From Pocillopora verrucosa (taxonomy: Eukaryota; Cnidaria; Anthozoa; Scleractinia; Pocilloporidae): 64,000 nucleotides of DNA. The DNA is taken from contig NC_089312.1 in assembly GCF_036669915.1 (NCBI RefSeq), forward strand, positions 2,530,301 to 2,594,300, read 5' to 3'. Positions 45,401 through 57,042 of the stretch are shown here, piece by piece (position 1 is the first letter of the stretch; each line of letters begins with the position of its first letter). Below the pieces are notes generated by a model. The model was not told the origin of the DNA. It saw only the letters and a list, made by a program, of their open reading frames with translations, and did not search any database. The translations under genes were made by a program, and so were the position numbers.

Positions 45401-47524
45401 TGACCAACTTACTGACTATCGACTGACAGGCTGGCTAAAATCCGTAACATTCGTTTGTTTTGACTGACTGCCATAGTGATTTCTTGATTGACTCACGCGG
45501 TAATATCTTAACCAATGCGGCCCAGTAACTTAAGTGACACAATAACTTTCAATGATATTTTTTAGGTTCTTTGACATTCACAAGTCGCGGTTACTTGTTG
45601 GACAAGAGCTCTGACGTCATGTATGTTTGCAGCGTGCCAATGAAAGGGTAAGACCTTCTTGACAGTGAGTCACGCAACAAACAGACAAAGACATCCGTGA
45701 CCAAGTAAAGTTTGATTGCTAAAGACGTGTGGCAGTGAAGAATATGAAAAACCCTTGAAATTTATACAATTGTTTTATTTTAATTTTGCAGAAGTAAAAG
45801 TGCACCAAATTGCTTTCGTAGTAAAGACAAAGGCAATTCTTGGACAGGTAAAATCATTGAGTCTTTCAAAAGCTTAGCTATGGCCACTGAAAAGGGTTTG
45901 TGGGGCGGGGGTGGGGGAGGGGGGGGGAGGGAAATTGGTAAGAATGGTAGGAAAAACAACATGATACAATCAAATAACAAAATTAAAAAGTGGAAAATGG
46001 CGCGCATACGACAAAATCGTATTAAGCGAGAAGCAGAGAGAAACATTTTAACTCAAACAGCTTATGGGTCTAGTAGAAACAGGATAGAAAGGAATAGCTA
46101 CCTCCTGTTGGACGATGTGGTGCCTCCACACTCTTTTCCAGATCCTTGCTCGTTCTAAATGATCAAGACCCGGTACGGACTAATGACTAGCATCAAGCGA
46201 CAAGACGTTTTAAATATGCTTTTATTTGATACACAATATACAGGCTTGGATAATCGTCTTCTTACTCTGGTTGGACATGACAAGGACGAGAATATTCTCT
46301 TTGGAGTGAGCAAGAACGGAAAAGCCATTCTGAAAAGCACCACAGACCATTTGGCTCGGTTCGTCGCCGTTCCTGAAGATGAATGGGTGAAAGCAAAAAC
46401 TAAATCAAACACAGTTTTAACTAAAATGCTCGAGAATTCCTTGGCTATTGCTGACGCAAACATGAACCCACAATCTCCACACACAGTCACTGCGGACAAC
46501 TCCGGCACTGAGTGGGGAGGTAAGTCAAAATTATTTTAGGTCATGTCTCTCCACTGAAGAGCGCACTGTGATAGAGTGTCGTGGAAGCCAAACTAAAGTC
46601 ATCACATTGTCCAATCAGAGCAAAAAGAGTTATGGTAATGAGCCAATGAGAGATAAGAATTAAAACAGTCACACTGATTAAAGCGCGGGAAAACGCCCGA
46701 ATGACCAGATCTTGATGGGTTTTCCTCCAAATATTATTGATGTGTGACGCTGGCCATAAGGATCGCAGCACGACATCGCATATAGCTGATGTTATTTTCT
46801 TGCTGCTGTGATCCTTGATATTGGCCATATCGGAATAGCCGACAATTTCTAATAATCATCCGACTCGGAAACTCGTCATTAAAGCTCCACGGGCGTACCT
46901 CTGGCCGGTGGGATTTAGGCGCAACCTTGTTATTGTCGGTGCTGTTGCTTCTGTAAGGGTGCCACAGATGATAAGTAATGGTGCTAACGAGAAGCTTCTT
47001 TCCTTTTACAGCTTCTGCTCAAGGCATTCATGTAAAAGAGAGCTCACAGTGGAAACTGAAAGCCATATGGATGTGTTCTGGTATGTAAGAGCTCGAAAAC
47101 CTTCTTTTATTTTCAGTCATAGTTGTAAAGATCGGTAAGCAGCATCGATGTTGTTTGATTTCGATCGGTAATAGCTACAGTTGCTCCAACGATAGCCTGA
47201 GAGCAATCCCTTCGTTACTAGCGCTGTAGGACGCGCGTTTCTCCGCCTGCGGGAAGATTTGAGACGAGTCGGGGATAGGTTTGGCGGGGGTCTGGCACTA
47301 TCAGTGTCAGACCCCTTGCGGACTTCTCGCAAAGTCAAAAAAGGCTTCACTGCGGACAAAAATATTTTAATTTTGGGTTGACCGGCTATTCGAGTTATTG
47401 TGGCCATGGGTATTCGTCTATATTTATATGTTGTTCTTCCTTCTATGAAGGACTTCCTTGTTTTGAAAATATTTCAAATCAGTTTTTTTTTTTATTTTTC
47501 ATTTCAGAACTTGGTAATAAGTAA
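39408..47524 (+). CDS. Secreted discoidin (F5/8 type C) domain protein, twelve exons
   Basis: Exons: 39408-39452, 41700-42208, 42911-43085, 43195-43408, 44045-44189, 44580-44742, 44937-45096, 45566-45647, 45792-45847, 46244-46519, 47012-47080, 47508-47524. All are GT-AG and in phase; total 636 aa. Exon 1 is almost only a signal peptide (MFLLLYLVAVLSNCE). Residues about 16-320 form a beta-rich, N-glycosylation-site-rich region of unknown family (about three exons). Residues about 321-480 are a discoidin domain: CDEALGLQDKSITDSKI, ARLDGSKAW, FLQVDF, RLSLFYSDDGVIWKPY, ARFIRINPVGWYSSIALRVE, FFGC. A C-terminal part of about 150 aa contains GHDKDENILFGVSKNGK, reminiscent of a single propeller-type blade, and is not recognised. 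The last exon adds only ELGNK before the stop and is the least certain. Probably an extracellular matrix or adhesion protein. Confidence 0.85.
42690..42880. mobile_element. G-rich MITE-like repeat, copy 3 (reverse)
   Basis: C-rich on the plus strand, with GATCCCCCTCAAAACTGCTT and the end GGCGATGAAAAATGACTGGTC matching the inverted ends of the copies at 6785-7078 and 52401-52680. It lies directly before an exon of the discoidin-domain gene. Confidence 0.5.
43810..44020 (+). mobile_element. MITE family B, complete copy
   Basis: 211 bp between TTAACCCTTTGCATCCCAAT and GGCTTAAAGGGTTAA. It ends only about 24 bp before the acceptor of the fifth exon of the discoidin-domain gene, close enough to overlap the branch-point region. 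Confidence 0.85.
45180..45470. repeat. Degenerate (GACT)n tract
   Basis: Repeats of GACT and GGCT words with many interruptions, in an intron of the discoidin-domain gene. The same word family appears in the SLC22 intron at 7545-7812. Confidence 0.85.
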
Positions 47525-49560
47525 GCTGTTCATGCATCTCCCCTGGTGGGATAAAAACTATAACGAGGCTCAGTTGGTAATTTAATATTAATTTTTTTCC
47601 TAAAAGTGAGCCAGTTCGCAGTGAACTCTCTCATAAAAGCCACATTGCAACTATGTATCTACATTCGGTAACTTTTCATATTTTCAGCTTTACGTCTCCT
47701 GGACGTCATTGTAGTTAATACTTACTCGTGACAAAAATCATGTCGATAACCTATCAATTACCTTTACTACAGGTATTCTGTTCTAAGATTTTTTCACCAG
47801 TTAGATGTTTCACTCTTAGGAGTGACCAATTTGTAATTTCTCCTCACAATATTGATACGTGATCAAGCAAAAAGGTGCTGAGAATAAACGAAAACATCAC
47901 CAGTAAGTTAAGCACTAAATTCTCATAAACAATATCGTATGAAAGGTACAGAAGACAAAAAGGAGAATTTATATTGTAATCTTCTTAATGAAAGGTTTAG
48001 AAGATTGTAGGTTCTTTGATCAGCAACAGAAAAGCTGAAGTTTTCCTATTAGGAGGCAATTTTTGCGCAGCATGACAGAAAATACCTTTTTAAAGTTTAT
48101 ATTCCTTTACGCACTCAGATTTATAATTTTGGTTAAATATTATACGTGCGAAAATCGCGCGCGTTTGACTGGCTGAAAACGAGTGCATTTTTCATGTAAC
48201 ACTATTGCAAACTGAAGTAACACGAGTGCAAATAAGTAACACGAGTGCAAATAAGTAACACGAGTGCAAATAAGTAACACAAATGCAAATTACAAATGGC
48301 GCGCGCGCTGCCAAAATTTCGCCCGTCTTGACTTTGTGTTATGGGTTTTGCAATCAAATTATTAATAAGTAGCAACATGATTTCTCGATCGTACAATTTG
48401 TTGTAAATAAGCACTTATAAATTGTACTCTACGGGCTCGTTTAATTTTATTGTCTTTAAGAAATTTGCTCTTGTGTATTAACACCGAATTACACTCGAAA
48501 TCATGTTGTCAGCTATACACATTTCATCACTTAGCCACCGACGAATTGTAGTTTTATAAATTGATAATTAAAACCGCTCTTTCACTTACTGTAACATAAG
48601 ACTAAGACTCTATGCTAGTTTTTTTCAGATCTTAACTCTAGATGGTGATTATATTGTTATGCTAAACTCGTTTCACTTATAATTAAGAACCTGTGTTTAA
48701 AAACTTCAACGATGGTCTTTCACCTTGAAGACTAGCCTGCGTACCAGGCCTTTCCGTTTACTTTTATCCAATAGAAGGAAACTTGAGCCGCGCAGGGGCA
48801 TGGGGCGAAAGTGAGCAAAACAGGTGACTGACACAGGAAGGGGTAGGGAAGAAAAAGAAAGGCTTGTTGCTGCTGAGCTCACAGATTTTACATCCTTCCG
48901 TTCTTCCGCGAACGGGAGGCAGTGGCATTACTTGTGAGGATGAAAGCTCGAACATAATCAGTCTTTTTAGTTAAAAGAAGAAGTACGGGCGAGGTTGAGC
49001 GATTATTGTGATGTATTTTTATCATTTAAATCACATATCTACATACTTTTTGTGTATGCGAGTGATTCATCAAGTTTTAATACCATTTTTACGTTCTTTG
49101 TGTAACTTCCGTCATAAGAAATAAAGTGTTCCTTGTTAAAAAAGTTGTTTTCTTTTTTTTACCTGCATATAAGTAAGCCTTATTCTAAGCCTTCCATTCT
49201 AATCATTTCTTTACTGCTCGAAAGAAGGCGAAACGTAAAGAAAACACGACAACAGGCTCTGAGTTTTAAACATAGAAATTACTCCGGTAAGTGCAAATAA
49301 AACTCTTTTCAAAACTCAGGTCTTTATTTTGCTTTATTATTGAATTTGAGGCAATTAAACTTCTCAAGCATATTTTTCCCCCCTTTAACTCGGGTCAGGT
49401 TTGATTTATTCTCTGGAACAGATTTAACTACAGATATTATGTAGTTAATAATTCGTAGTTAATAATTCGTAGTTAATTATTCGTTGTTAATTATTCGTGG
49501 TTAATTATTCGTAGTTAATTATTCGTGGTTAATTATTCGTAGTTAACTATTCGTGGTCAA
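47525..49560. other. Intergenic between discoidin-domain gene and SOX30-like gene
   Basis: The two genes converge here, so it holds both 3' regions. It contains a diverged MITE-like stretch (about 47800-47995), a 19-bp tandem repeat (48213-48293) and the 14-bp minisatellite that runs into the Sox stop codon. No further gene is recognised. Confidence 0.5.
48213..48293. repeat. 19-bp tandem repeat, about four copies
   Basis: Units read AGTAACACGAGTGCAAATA; three are identical and the fourth is altered (CAAATGC). The phrase GTAACACTATTGCAAACTG just upstream may be an older unit. Confidence 0.9.
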
Positions 49561-49569
49561 TTATTCGTT
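49440..49569. repeat. 14-bp minisatellite overlapping the Sox stop codon
   Basis: About nine units of GTAGTTAATTATTC with small variations (GTGGTTAATTATTC, GTTGTTAATTATTC). The last unit supplies GAATAA, that is the final Glu codon and the stop, of the minus-strand SOX30-like gene. Confidence 0.95.
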
Positions 49570-50844
49570 CTCAGTATCCTCAATGTCACTTAACATATCC
49601 AAACTTCCATCATCGAGGAAATCCAGTTCATCGGGAACGTCGTTGAGTTTTTCAAGGCTTTCTTTGATAGTTTCATCCAGTCCTGCAAGGTATCTGTCAA
49701 GATCGGTGCCGTCGCTATCCATTTCTTGTTTGATCTTTGCTACTTGTTCCTGCTCGTCGGTCTCGTGATTGACTGTAGGGAGCATTGCGTCATTGACTAT
49801 ACAGCTTTCGCGCGCACGTCTTGCCACCATTTGCTCCTCTTCGAATTTTGCCGCTTCAACTTTCAGCCAATCCACGGCTTGTTCCTCTTCTTTTTTACTA
49901 TAAAACGGAATGCAATCGTTTTCTTTGCCACGTGCGGCGTCTCTCTCTGCGCTGGTAAACACTCTATTGGCAAATCCGTGGTCAGCAGCAGCCTTACTGC
50001 TCGCGCTTGTTATGTTTGTTGCAGGAACGCGATCCAACTGCGCCATGTTAAATGCGTCTTTAAGATTTCTTGGCTGAAAGCTGAGTGATCCTGCATTTGC
50101 ACGATCTCGTATCGTCTGAGGAGATACCGACATGTTGCCTCTGTCTGCCTGTAGACTATAAGGATGGTGATAGCCATAAGAATCAGTATTACAGGGTATC
50201 CCACTGGGGCTACCCGTTGTAATATATGCTAAGCGTCTTTTCGACGGTCTTGGCTGATAAACCCAATTTGGATGTTCATTTCGGTGTTTCTCTTTCAAGC
50301 GCGAAGCTTCGTCAAAATATGGTCGTTGCTGTTCCGTGGACAATTCATTCCATATCTCGCCGAGCTTGACGCTTATCTCCGCATTGTTTGCGTTCGGATA
50401 TCGCTTCGCAATCGTCGATCTGTATAATCGCGCCCAGATCATAAACGCATTCATGGGCCTCTTGACTTTCGGCGAATTGTTCTGTTGCAACTGCGCTTGC
50501 AGGCTGTGGTACAAATGTGGCATGCGCAGAAAGGTTTGGCTCATCGGATCGACTGTGAATCCTTTGAAGCTGCCAGGACTGCTTTTTTGAGTTGATTCGG
50601 ATGCTGATGATGAAATGTCCTCAGACTTTTGCACCGGAGACATTGGAGACGAAAATTCAGGTACTTTACATTTGTCATTCGGCGTTGAATGGCTAGGTAA
50701 GCCATTTTGCATCTGCGTAGACTTCTTCGGAGTGTTGATTTCGTTGCGTGCGTTTCCCTCCTCTCGCGATCTAGCGACATGAATTGAAGAGGTTTCCTTA
50801 ATTGAAGCGTTGCGTTTTTCCTTTGATGTCGTCAAGTTAAGCAT
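49561..50844 (-). CDS. SOX30: SOX30-like HMG-box transcription factor, intronless
   Basis: Single-exon gene, 427 aa from ATG at 50844; the frame is open further upstream but has no earlier ATG. The HMG box (residues about 127-197) has [27 protein letters not shown] and the ending [14 protein letters not shown]. The WVYQPRP ending and KEKHR spacing point to the SOX30 (group H) branch rather than SoxB/C/E/F, whose boxes end in YKYRPRRK-like text. The N-terminal 120 residues are Ser/Lys-rich and low in structure. The C-terminal 60 residues are acidic ([20 protein letters not shown]), a plausible activation domain, preceded by KIKQEMD, which fits a sumoylation consensus. It is a nuclear DNA-bending regulator; SOX30 acts in male germ cells in vertebrates (family knowledge). 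The group assignment is less sure than the Sox identity. Confidence 0.9.
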   Translation of the reverse strand: MLNLTTSKEKRNASIKETSSIHVARSREEGNARNEINTPKKSTQMQNGLPSHSTPNDKCKVPEFSSPMSPVQKSEDISSSASESTQKSSPGSFKGFTVDPMSQTFLRMPHLYHSLQAQLQQNNSPKVKRPMNAFMIWARLYRSTIAKRYPNANNAEISVKLGEIWNELSTEQQRPYFDEASRLKEKHRNEHPNWVYQPRPSKRRLAYITTGSPSGIPCNTDSYGYHHPYSLQADRGNMSVSPQTIRDRANAGSLSFQPRNLKDAFNMAQLDRVPATNITSASSKAAADHGFANRVFTSAERDAARGKENDCIPFYSKKEEEQAVDWLKVEAAKFEEEQMVARRARESCIVNDAMLPTVNHETDEQEQVAKIKQEMDSDGTDLDRYLAGLDETIKESLEKLNDVPDELDFLDDGSLDMLSDIEDTENE

Positions 50845-52093
50845 TATGTCCACAAAACTTTGTAAACAATGACCAAAAAATCGTAACAAAGTGTTTGTTT
50901 CGCAACAATGGAGTGTACCAAAATGAAAACAATCGAGGGGTCTGTTGACTTTATGGAAACCGTTACTTATTCACCATGGAAACTGGATAAAATGGTGACG
51001 TGCATGCGCAACGAATGCCTTGCGCGCGGGGAACAATGCTTTCAAAAGGAAAGCAGTTTTGTTGCGCGCGCAAGCAGCATCAATGGTCAGGAAGACACTA
51101 GTAGTTTGCAAATGCCAGCGTTTTTCAGATGATTTTTTTCTAAGATAAGCGTTTCTCAATTGCATTTTAAACTTTGCACTGCAACAAAAAAAATTTTAAT
51201 TTCATTCGTGCATGATGCTTATAGAAAGAAAAAAAATCATCATATTTATTAAACCTTCTTAGCGAAATGTGTTTTTAAAGTAACGGTTCCTTAAAATGAC
51301 ATTAGCTTAATCTGTATCTAAATATTAATGTGTTAATACAAAAGCAGCATCTTGCTGGAGCAAAAAATGAACCATTGAAAAAAACATTTGATGGTTGCCA
51401 GTCTATTGTATTTAGAGACATAAGACTTTTTTGACAGATCAGTTATCAGCATTTTCGACCTTATAACATGCACATACTGAGAAAAAAAATGGAAAAAAGT
51501 GGTTAAATGCGTATTTGATATCAATTAACAATAAATAAATCGTATTTAGAGGAAGATATCTTTTTCAGTCACTGTTCCGCTCAAATTGGTATCGGGAATT
51601 TTGTTTCTGCGGAGAATGTAGTGTCGAAGAACCTTGGCAGTGAGGACGATAAAAAACCGTAAAGAAAAAACAACTAAATCAATTCATACGTGATGTTAGG
51701 TTCGGGAATTAAATTCAGGAGGAGTTGCGGGAAGCGAAGGCTCTTACCGTACCACTGCACCATCTGGCTGTTAACTGAGCCGCAACCTCATATAAAATCA
51801 GGAAAATTAAAATTCAGCGTTAAGATATTATTGAATATAAACTCTGAATAGAAATGAGCTCGTAGTTACGTCTACTACATGTTATAATGGAATACTACTT
51901 TAGATAAAACTATTAAAAATGGGTGAAAAACGATTTTGGGCTACTGCATATCACGTTAAGTTCAGTGCGTGGGTGGAAGGGGGGGGGTCGCGTTCGACTA
52001 ACGTTCCCCCCCTCCCCCTGCTCCACCACTGTATAACATTTTCGGTGGATCTAAGTTCAAATGCTTTTCTTCTCGGTTACCCTCGAGCACAGT
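50845..52093. other. Intergenic upstream of the Sox gene
   Basis: AT-rich. A 74-codon plus-strand frame at 50908-51132 starts 64 bp from the Sox ATG but shows no domain or signal. It also holds the Sox promoter and the 3' end of the fibrinogen-domain gene. A C/G-rich patch at 51980-52020 resembles MITE text without clear ends. Confidence 0.4.
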
Positions 52094-54877
52094 TCATTTT
52101 TTGATTTTCAATTTCATCTCAGTGCGTTTCAGAGAGTAGTAGTGGCCTCTGAAAGCGCTCCATTCCACACCATCTGCATAAGACTTATGTGGACCCCCAA
52201 GGTACAATCCGTTCAGATTAGACGCATGACAGGCGACGTACCACCAGGCTCCCTTGAAGATTTCGCTGCAGCTGCAACTGCAGTGATCATTGTCATGATC
52301 TTTCGTTGAAAACTGCGAATTGCTGAAATAATATAAAAACTCATCTTAGCGTGTTTCATATTTATTCAGGAAACTGTCTTCCGAAGAACATTATGCAACT
52401 TAGGAGGCAGTCATTATCCATCCCCTGGGTGGGAGGTGGAAGGGTTTTTTTGGGGGGGGGATCACATAGTTTCTAGCAGGAACTGAGGGGGGATCAGACG
52501 TCATCATCAGAGTATTAAGGGGGGACCTTATAGAAGATTGACTTCCAATTAACTGCCAATGAGGGGAGGGGGGGCTCATATGAACATTGCGGAGCCTTAT
52601 CGTGGAAATTAGGTAAATTTTATCGTGACACAACTACCCTCCCTCCCCCTTCCAGGGGATAAAGAGTGACGGGTCCCTTAGTGGGATTGTAGAAACCATA
52701 CAAAAAAAAATTCAGATAGACAAGTAGACAGGCAAGAAAAATGTACTGCAAAAAGGACAAACCGACAAAGATATATCTAGAGGGAGATACTAACAGACAG
52801 ACAGACAGAGCACCCAATAGACACCCAAACGAACAGAAGGGGAAGATGAAGACGATCATTCTTACTTGTGCCACCGCAGGGAGTCTCCCACTGTGCCACT
52901 GTATCCTCCAATCAAAAGCCTGTACTTGTCTGCTTCGTCTGCCACCTTAAAAGTGGTGTACTCTGCAAATCTTATGTTTCCTTCAAAATCTTCCAAGTCA
53001 ACTCTCAACATGGCGTTACCGACGGCTGTTAAACGGTGAAGATTGTCGTTTCCAAGCCAGAACTCGCCGTTCAGATTTCCAAAGCCGTTTTCGTAGGATT
53101 TCCATTCAAGATAAAAATCAACAGAGCCGTCCAAACGTCTCTGAAAAACAGTCCAGCCTCCACCGTCCGTGGTCATGTCGCACAACACTTGGAATGGTTT
53201 GCCGCCATCTGGATTGATGATGTACACGCCACTGGATCGAAAACCATCTCGGAAAAGCTGGCTGCAGCTTTTTGGGTCTATAGAAAACAAGAGAGAGAAA
53301 TGATTGGAACTTATTCTCGGTAGCAAAATTAGCTCCATCCGACCTCTTTCTCATACCAATTTTAAATAATTATATGAATTTTCAAACTTACTACAGGGTT
53401 TTCCTGTGTAGTTACGGTCACACTTGCACTGTACGCTGCCATCTTGATAGTTGGGAATGCAGACTCCTTTGAGACCACATTGGAAACTGTCCTCCTCACA
53501 AGAACTCTGTGGAAAATGTTTTGGGTCAATGTCATTATCAAAGCAACCGAGCACCTGCTACCCACCCCTTAACTCAACATTAACCCTGAATTGTTATCAG
53601 TTGACTGTTGTTAGTTTAGGGAAGGAGTAGGTGCGTCATTTTCTCAGATACTGACATTGATCCAACTTTTCATCGATTCACTTTACTGAAATCTGCAAAT
53701 TGTTGCAATTCTGACCATAATACTGCCATTACTATGACCTGGATCACCCACGCAAATTACCAAATGAGATCATAGGAAATAAAAAGGACTTTAACGAAAT
53801 TCAGTTGTGCCAATCATTGCTTCGGGCCAATTAAAGCACGCTTAGATGACCGAGAATTTAGTTTTTCGGAGACGCCGAATCATCGTTACCTTCCGACTGG
53901 ATGAACGTTTCACCAATAAAAAAGTGAGGGAGCACCTACAAATTTCCCCTCTGTTAATCAAGTATCTTAGTAATAAAGCAAAAACTGTTACTTAAATTGC
54001 AACCGTGCAAAACGACATGGCAAACGCCCGGGCCATTTAGAGAGCTAGTGAAGAGTGAGATGGAGTGACAACTTTGAACGCGAAGAGATTGGGGAAAGAC
54101 TCTACGTTTGAACTTGGAAGTTCGGTGAACTGTTTTACCTTTGTAAACATTAATTTTTAATGAAGCGTCACCAGCAACTGAGGCTGTATTTGTGTTTTGC
54201 ACAAGTTTTGGGTTACTCGATATTTTTCATATTTGCCAAGTAATTTCGATTCTGTTAATGAAGCATCTCGGTCTATGGGCAATATTTGAGCTGACTTTTC
54301 ACTGTTCTTCAATTACCAATCTTACATGATTATAATTTTTACATTAGTTTTTCAAGATCAAGCTGTATCACTTCGGCCCTCCATTAGGAGTTTCAATTCC
54401 CACTAAAATGCTTATGTGAGATTCCTAAATGTCAACTATCGTGCCATCGGCAGATTTCTCCACAAACACACAGATGTTGACACGTCTAGCCGGTTTGCAA
54501 AATGCTTAAATATAACCTAAACTGAGGAATTTACGAAAATGATTAGATCAGTCCACCTGTACACCGCGGTAACTAAAATCTTTATCCTCAGTGAAGTTGG
54601 CAACGCCAACAAATCGATCAGAATCGCTCAACTGACATTTGAACATCTTAGAGTTGCTTTTTGTAGATCCAAAGTTGTAGGATAGACATCGCTCTTCACC
54701 CACACACTCAAACTGACAGCTCTTCTCCGAATCCACTTCTACTTCCCTGATCGGACTTCCGTTCAGCTTTCGTCCTGATATCGTTTTAGCGAAGCTAACA
54801 GCTTTAAGATCTGGCATTGAAATACGGCTTACACCATAAACAACTGTGCACACAAGACTAAGTACCAATAAATGCAT
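52094..54877 (-). CDS. Secreted PAN-EGF-fibrinogen domain protein (ficolin-like)
   Basis: Four exons on the minus strand, 54877-54557, 53506-53392, 53277-52866, 52322-52094, in phase, give 358 aa. Signal peptide [20 protein letters not shown]/apple-like module at about 25-105 ([26 protein letters not shown]); one EGF-like domain at 110-145 with six Cys; fibrinogen-related domain (FReD) at about 147-358 with [50 protein letters not shown] (Ca2+ site), [15 protein letters not shown] and [13 protein letters not shown]. FReD lectins bind acetylated sugars on microbes or matrix; tenascin- and ficolin-like forms are abundant in anthozoans. ATG 54877 is chosen because it directly starts the signal peptide. 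The first donor (CAG|GTGGAC) is weaker than the others but keeps phase. Confidence 0.92.
52401..52680. mobile_element. G-rich MITE-like repeat, copy 4
   Basis: Starts GGAGGCAGTCATTATCCATC and ends GGATAAAGAGTGACGGGTCCC. Its interior (GATTGACTTCCAATTAACTG, TCATATGAACATTGCGGAGC) is the best-preserved copy in the window. Lies in an intron of the fibrinogen-domain gene. Confidence 0.65.
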
Positions 54878-55399
54878 GTTCACTTCGAAAGAAGATGAAC
54901 GGAGAAGTGAGATGGAACTATTCAAATTAAGTTAACAGGTGAGACAAGACAATTGAATTCTGAGCCCTCCTACGGAAATGTTAATTTTGTTTTGTAGTCA
55001 CCTGCTGATTCACGCCTGTTAATAAATTATTGCCTCATCCCTCTCTTATACCGTTTTTCGTTGGTTACACTTGTTTTGTCTTTGTAGGCGCGCTGTTTTT
55101 GGCAAAACTCTTGAAAACTATACACCACCGTAAAGCTTAAAAGATCTAGAATACAAAAAAAAAATCATTATCTTAACACATTTCATTAAATCATAACTGC
55201 GTGCAAGCCCTTAAACGCACGTTCACGACACTTGATAAATTGAATTATTTGCCTTCGTTTTCGCACGAACCAAATTAACTGCCACAGCCACTCAGTCGTT
55301 GACGGACTGAAAAAAAGTTATAGGCTTAATTTTCAGTATTTCCATTGGTTCTCGTGAACCAAAGCATTTACTTTCAATGTTATTCGGTGTTAACAACTG

Positions 55400-55520
55400 A
55401 ACTAGCCCTTCGTCACAACGATTGACGAAGGGCTAACGCTCGAAACGTCAGCCTTTTAACTTTTTACGGTAGCTAATTTAACGTTTTCAATTCAGTTTTT
55501 AACACTAAATTACCTCTTCC
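55400..55520 (+). repeat. Dispersed repeat with hammerhead-like core and inverted repeat
   Basis: A perfect 12-bp inverted repeat (AGCCCTTCGTCA at 55404-55415, TGACGAAGGGCT at 55423-55434) runs into AACGCTCGAAACGTCAGCC and a tail CGGTAGCTAATTTAACG. The core layout (UGACGA, 4-bp stem II with UAAC loop, GAAA, ACGUC) is that of minimal hammerhead ribozymes known from Penelope-like elements. No reverse-transcriptase frame is nearby, so this is an isolated end fragment. Confidence 0.55.
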
Positions 55521-56830
55521 ACCTACGCAGCACCACAGTTCCTTTAGAAACTTACCCCCTTTATTCATTAACTTTCAATGTTTGTTGATTCTTTCCCTAG
55601 CTACACTTTTGTAAAATTTATGAATTAGGACTTATTTAACCTCCTCACCCCTCCTCTCCTCCCAGAGGAATAGTCAAGTTATGAAAGGAAAGAAAAGTTT
55701 GCATTGTAAGACTGTCAAAGAAGGCGTAAGTTGTTTGAATGTGATTGGTTGATTTAAACTACAACTTTGAAAGTGATTGGCTTAGTAAACTGTCCGATAA
55801 CATGTGTCTTTTCTTCAAGAGCAAGTTCTTCAAGCAAGCAAGTCAGCAAGTTGCTGATTATTCAAATCATTTAGATTCAATTATCCAGATTAAGGTTGGG
55901 GGGGGGGGGTGATTAAAGATCTCAAGAACCAGTGTGTTTCACAATTTGTTCTTATTTAGGCTAAACGCTCTGGGAGGATTACTTGAATCGCTAAGTGTAT
56001 TAGAAATTGTAAGAAACCGCTAAGCTCCGTGATTAAGGTATTTTCCACCAATTTGCACAGTTGTCCCCAAACAAAGCATTTTCTATCATCGTCATCCTAT
56101 CCTTTTTGCCGTGTTACAAAATGTATTAAGGAGTTGATCGTACGGAGTGCATGTTTCGCTATTCCACCTCGCCACAGTCGTTGGTGAGTCAGGCCGGCCC
56201 CTCATCGCCATAAAACACAAGTAGAGTCGTTTTATTGATTTTATGGGGGTTATAGGGCTTAACAACAACTGGCTTTTTATTACAGTCTCTAAACAACAAC
56301 GAAAAAAAGATTCAGCTACGACCCCATCAGTCTATCCGGTGATTAATGGTTTCTGTATATCATTCGTGGCCCTTTGAGTTTGGGCCAGATTCCAAATACA
56401 GCCGTGCAAAGAGAAACCTCTAGTTTAAGCTTTAGTCACTCGAATCACATAGTTTGCGTAGGTACCTCACTGCGTTCATAAATGACCCGCATAAAAGCAG
56501 TCGCAGCATCCAACAATTGTCGCGTTACGCCAGATGATTTTGTCTACATGCGTAGTTTCCCAGGTCAGTCACACAACGAAGATTTCTCCGTGTGGCGAAG
56601 CAAACTTACACTTCTCGATTTTTTCATAGGCCCTGAATTTCTTCTTGATGGGTAGCTTCTAAAATAGATGAAAAATTGCTACCATGTTGAGTCGAAATTG
56701 TCCCGATCTAGCGGTTGTTAGTTGTTTTGATGCGCCATAAATTATTCACTTCATTAACTTTTCCAGTCTCCTAGCTCAGGTTGTTGTGCTGAGGTGTGTC
56801 TCTTCTGGTTGAAGAGTCAAAACATTATGA

Positions 56831-57042
56831 TTAACTCTTTAACTCTCAAGATCTCGTTAGTAATTCTCCTTACTGTCTGCCAGACAGTTCTTGTGATATT
56901 AGTTTGGAGAATTTAGTATTGGATCAACTTATAATTCCCTGACTGATATTTTTCTTTATTCTCATCGCTTGCCTGCTTGATATTGTATTGATATTGTAAG
57001 GGGATATTATGTCTTGGTCACTCACGGGAGTTTAAGGGTTAA
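56831..57042 (+). mobile_element. MITE family A, complete copy
   Basis: 212 bp between TTAACTCTTTAACTCTCAAG and CGGGAGTTTAAGGGTTAA. Interior TTTTTCTTTATTCTCATCGC is shared with 30446-30620 and 35137-35348. Confidence 0.85.

Noticed and set aside
47117-47407. GC-richer 96-codon minus-strand frame in a discoidin-gene intron
   Set aside because: Basic, Pro/Arg/Ser-rich chance translation of a GC-rich patch; no splice or domain support.
50908-51132. 74-codon plus-strand frame divergent from the Sox gene
   Set aside because: No recognisable feature and frames are open on both strands there; more likely the Sox upstream region.
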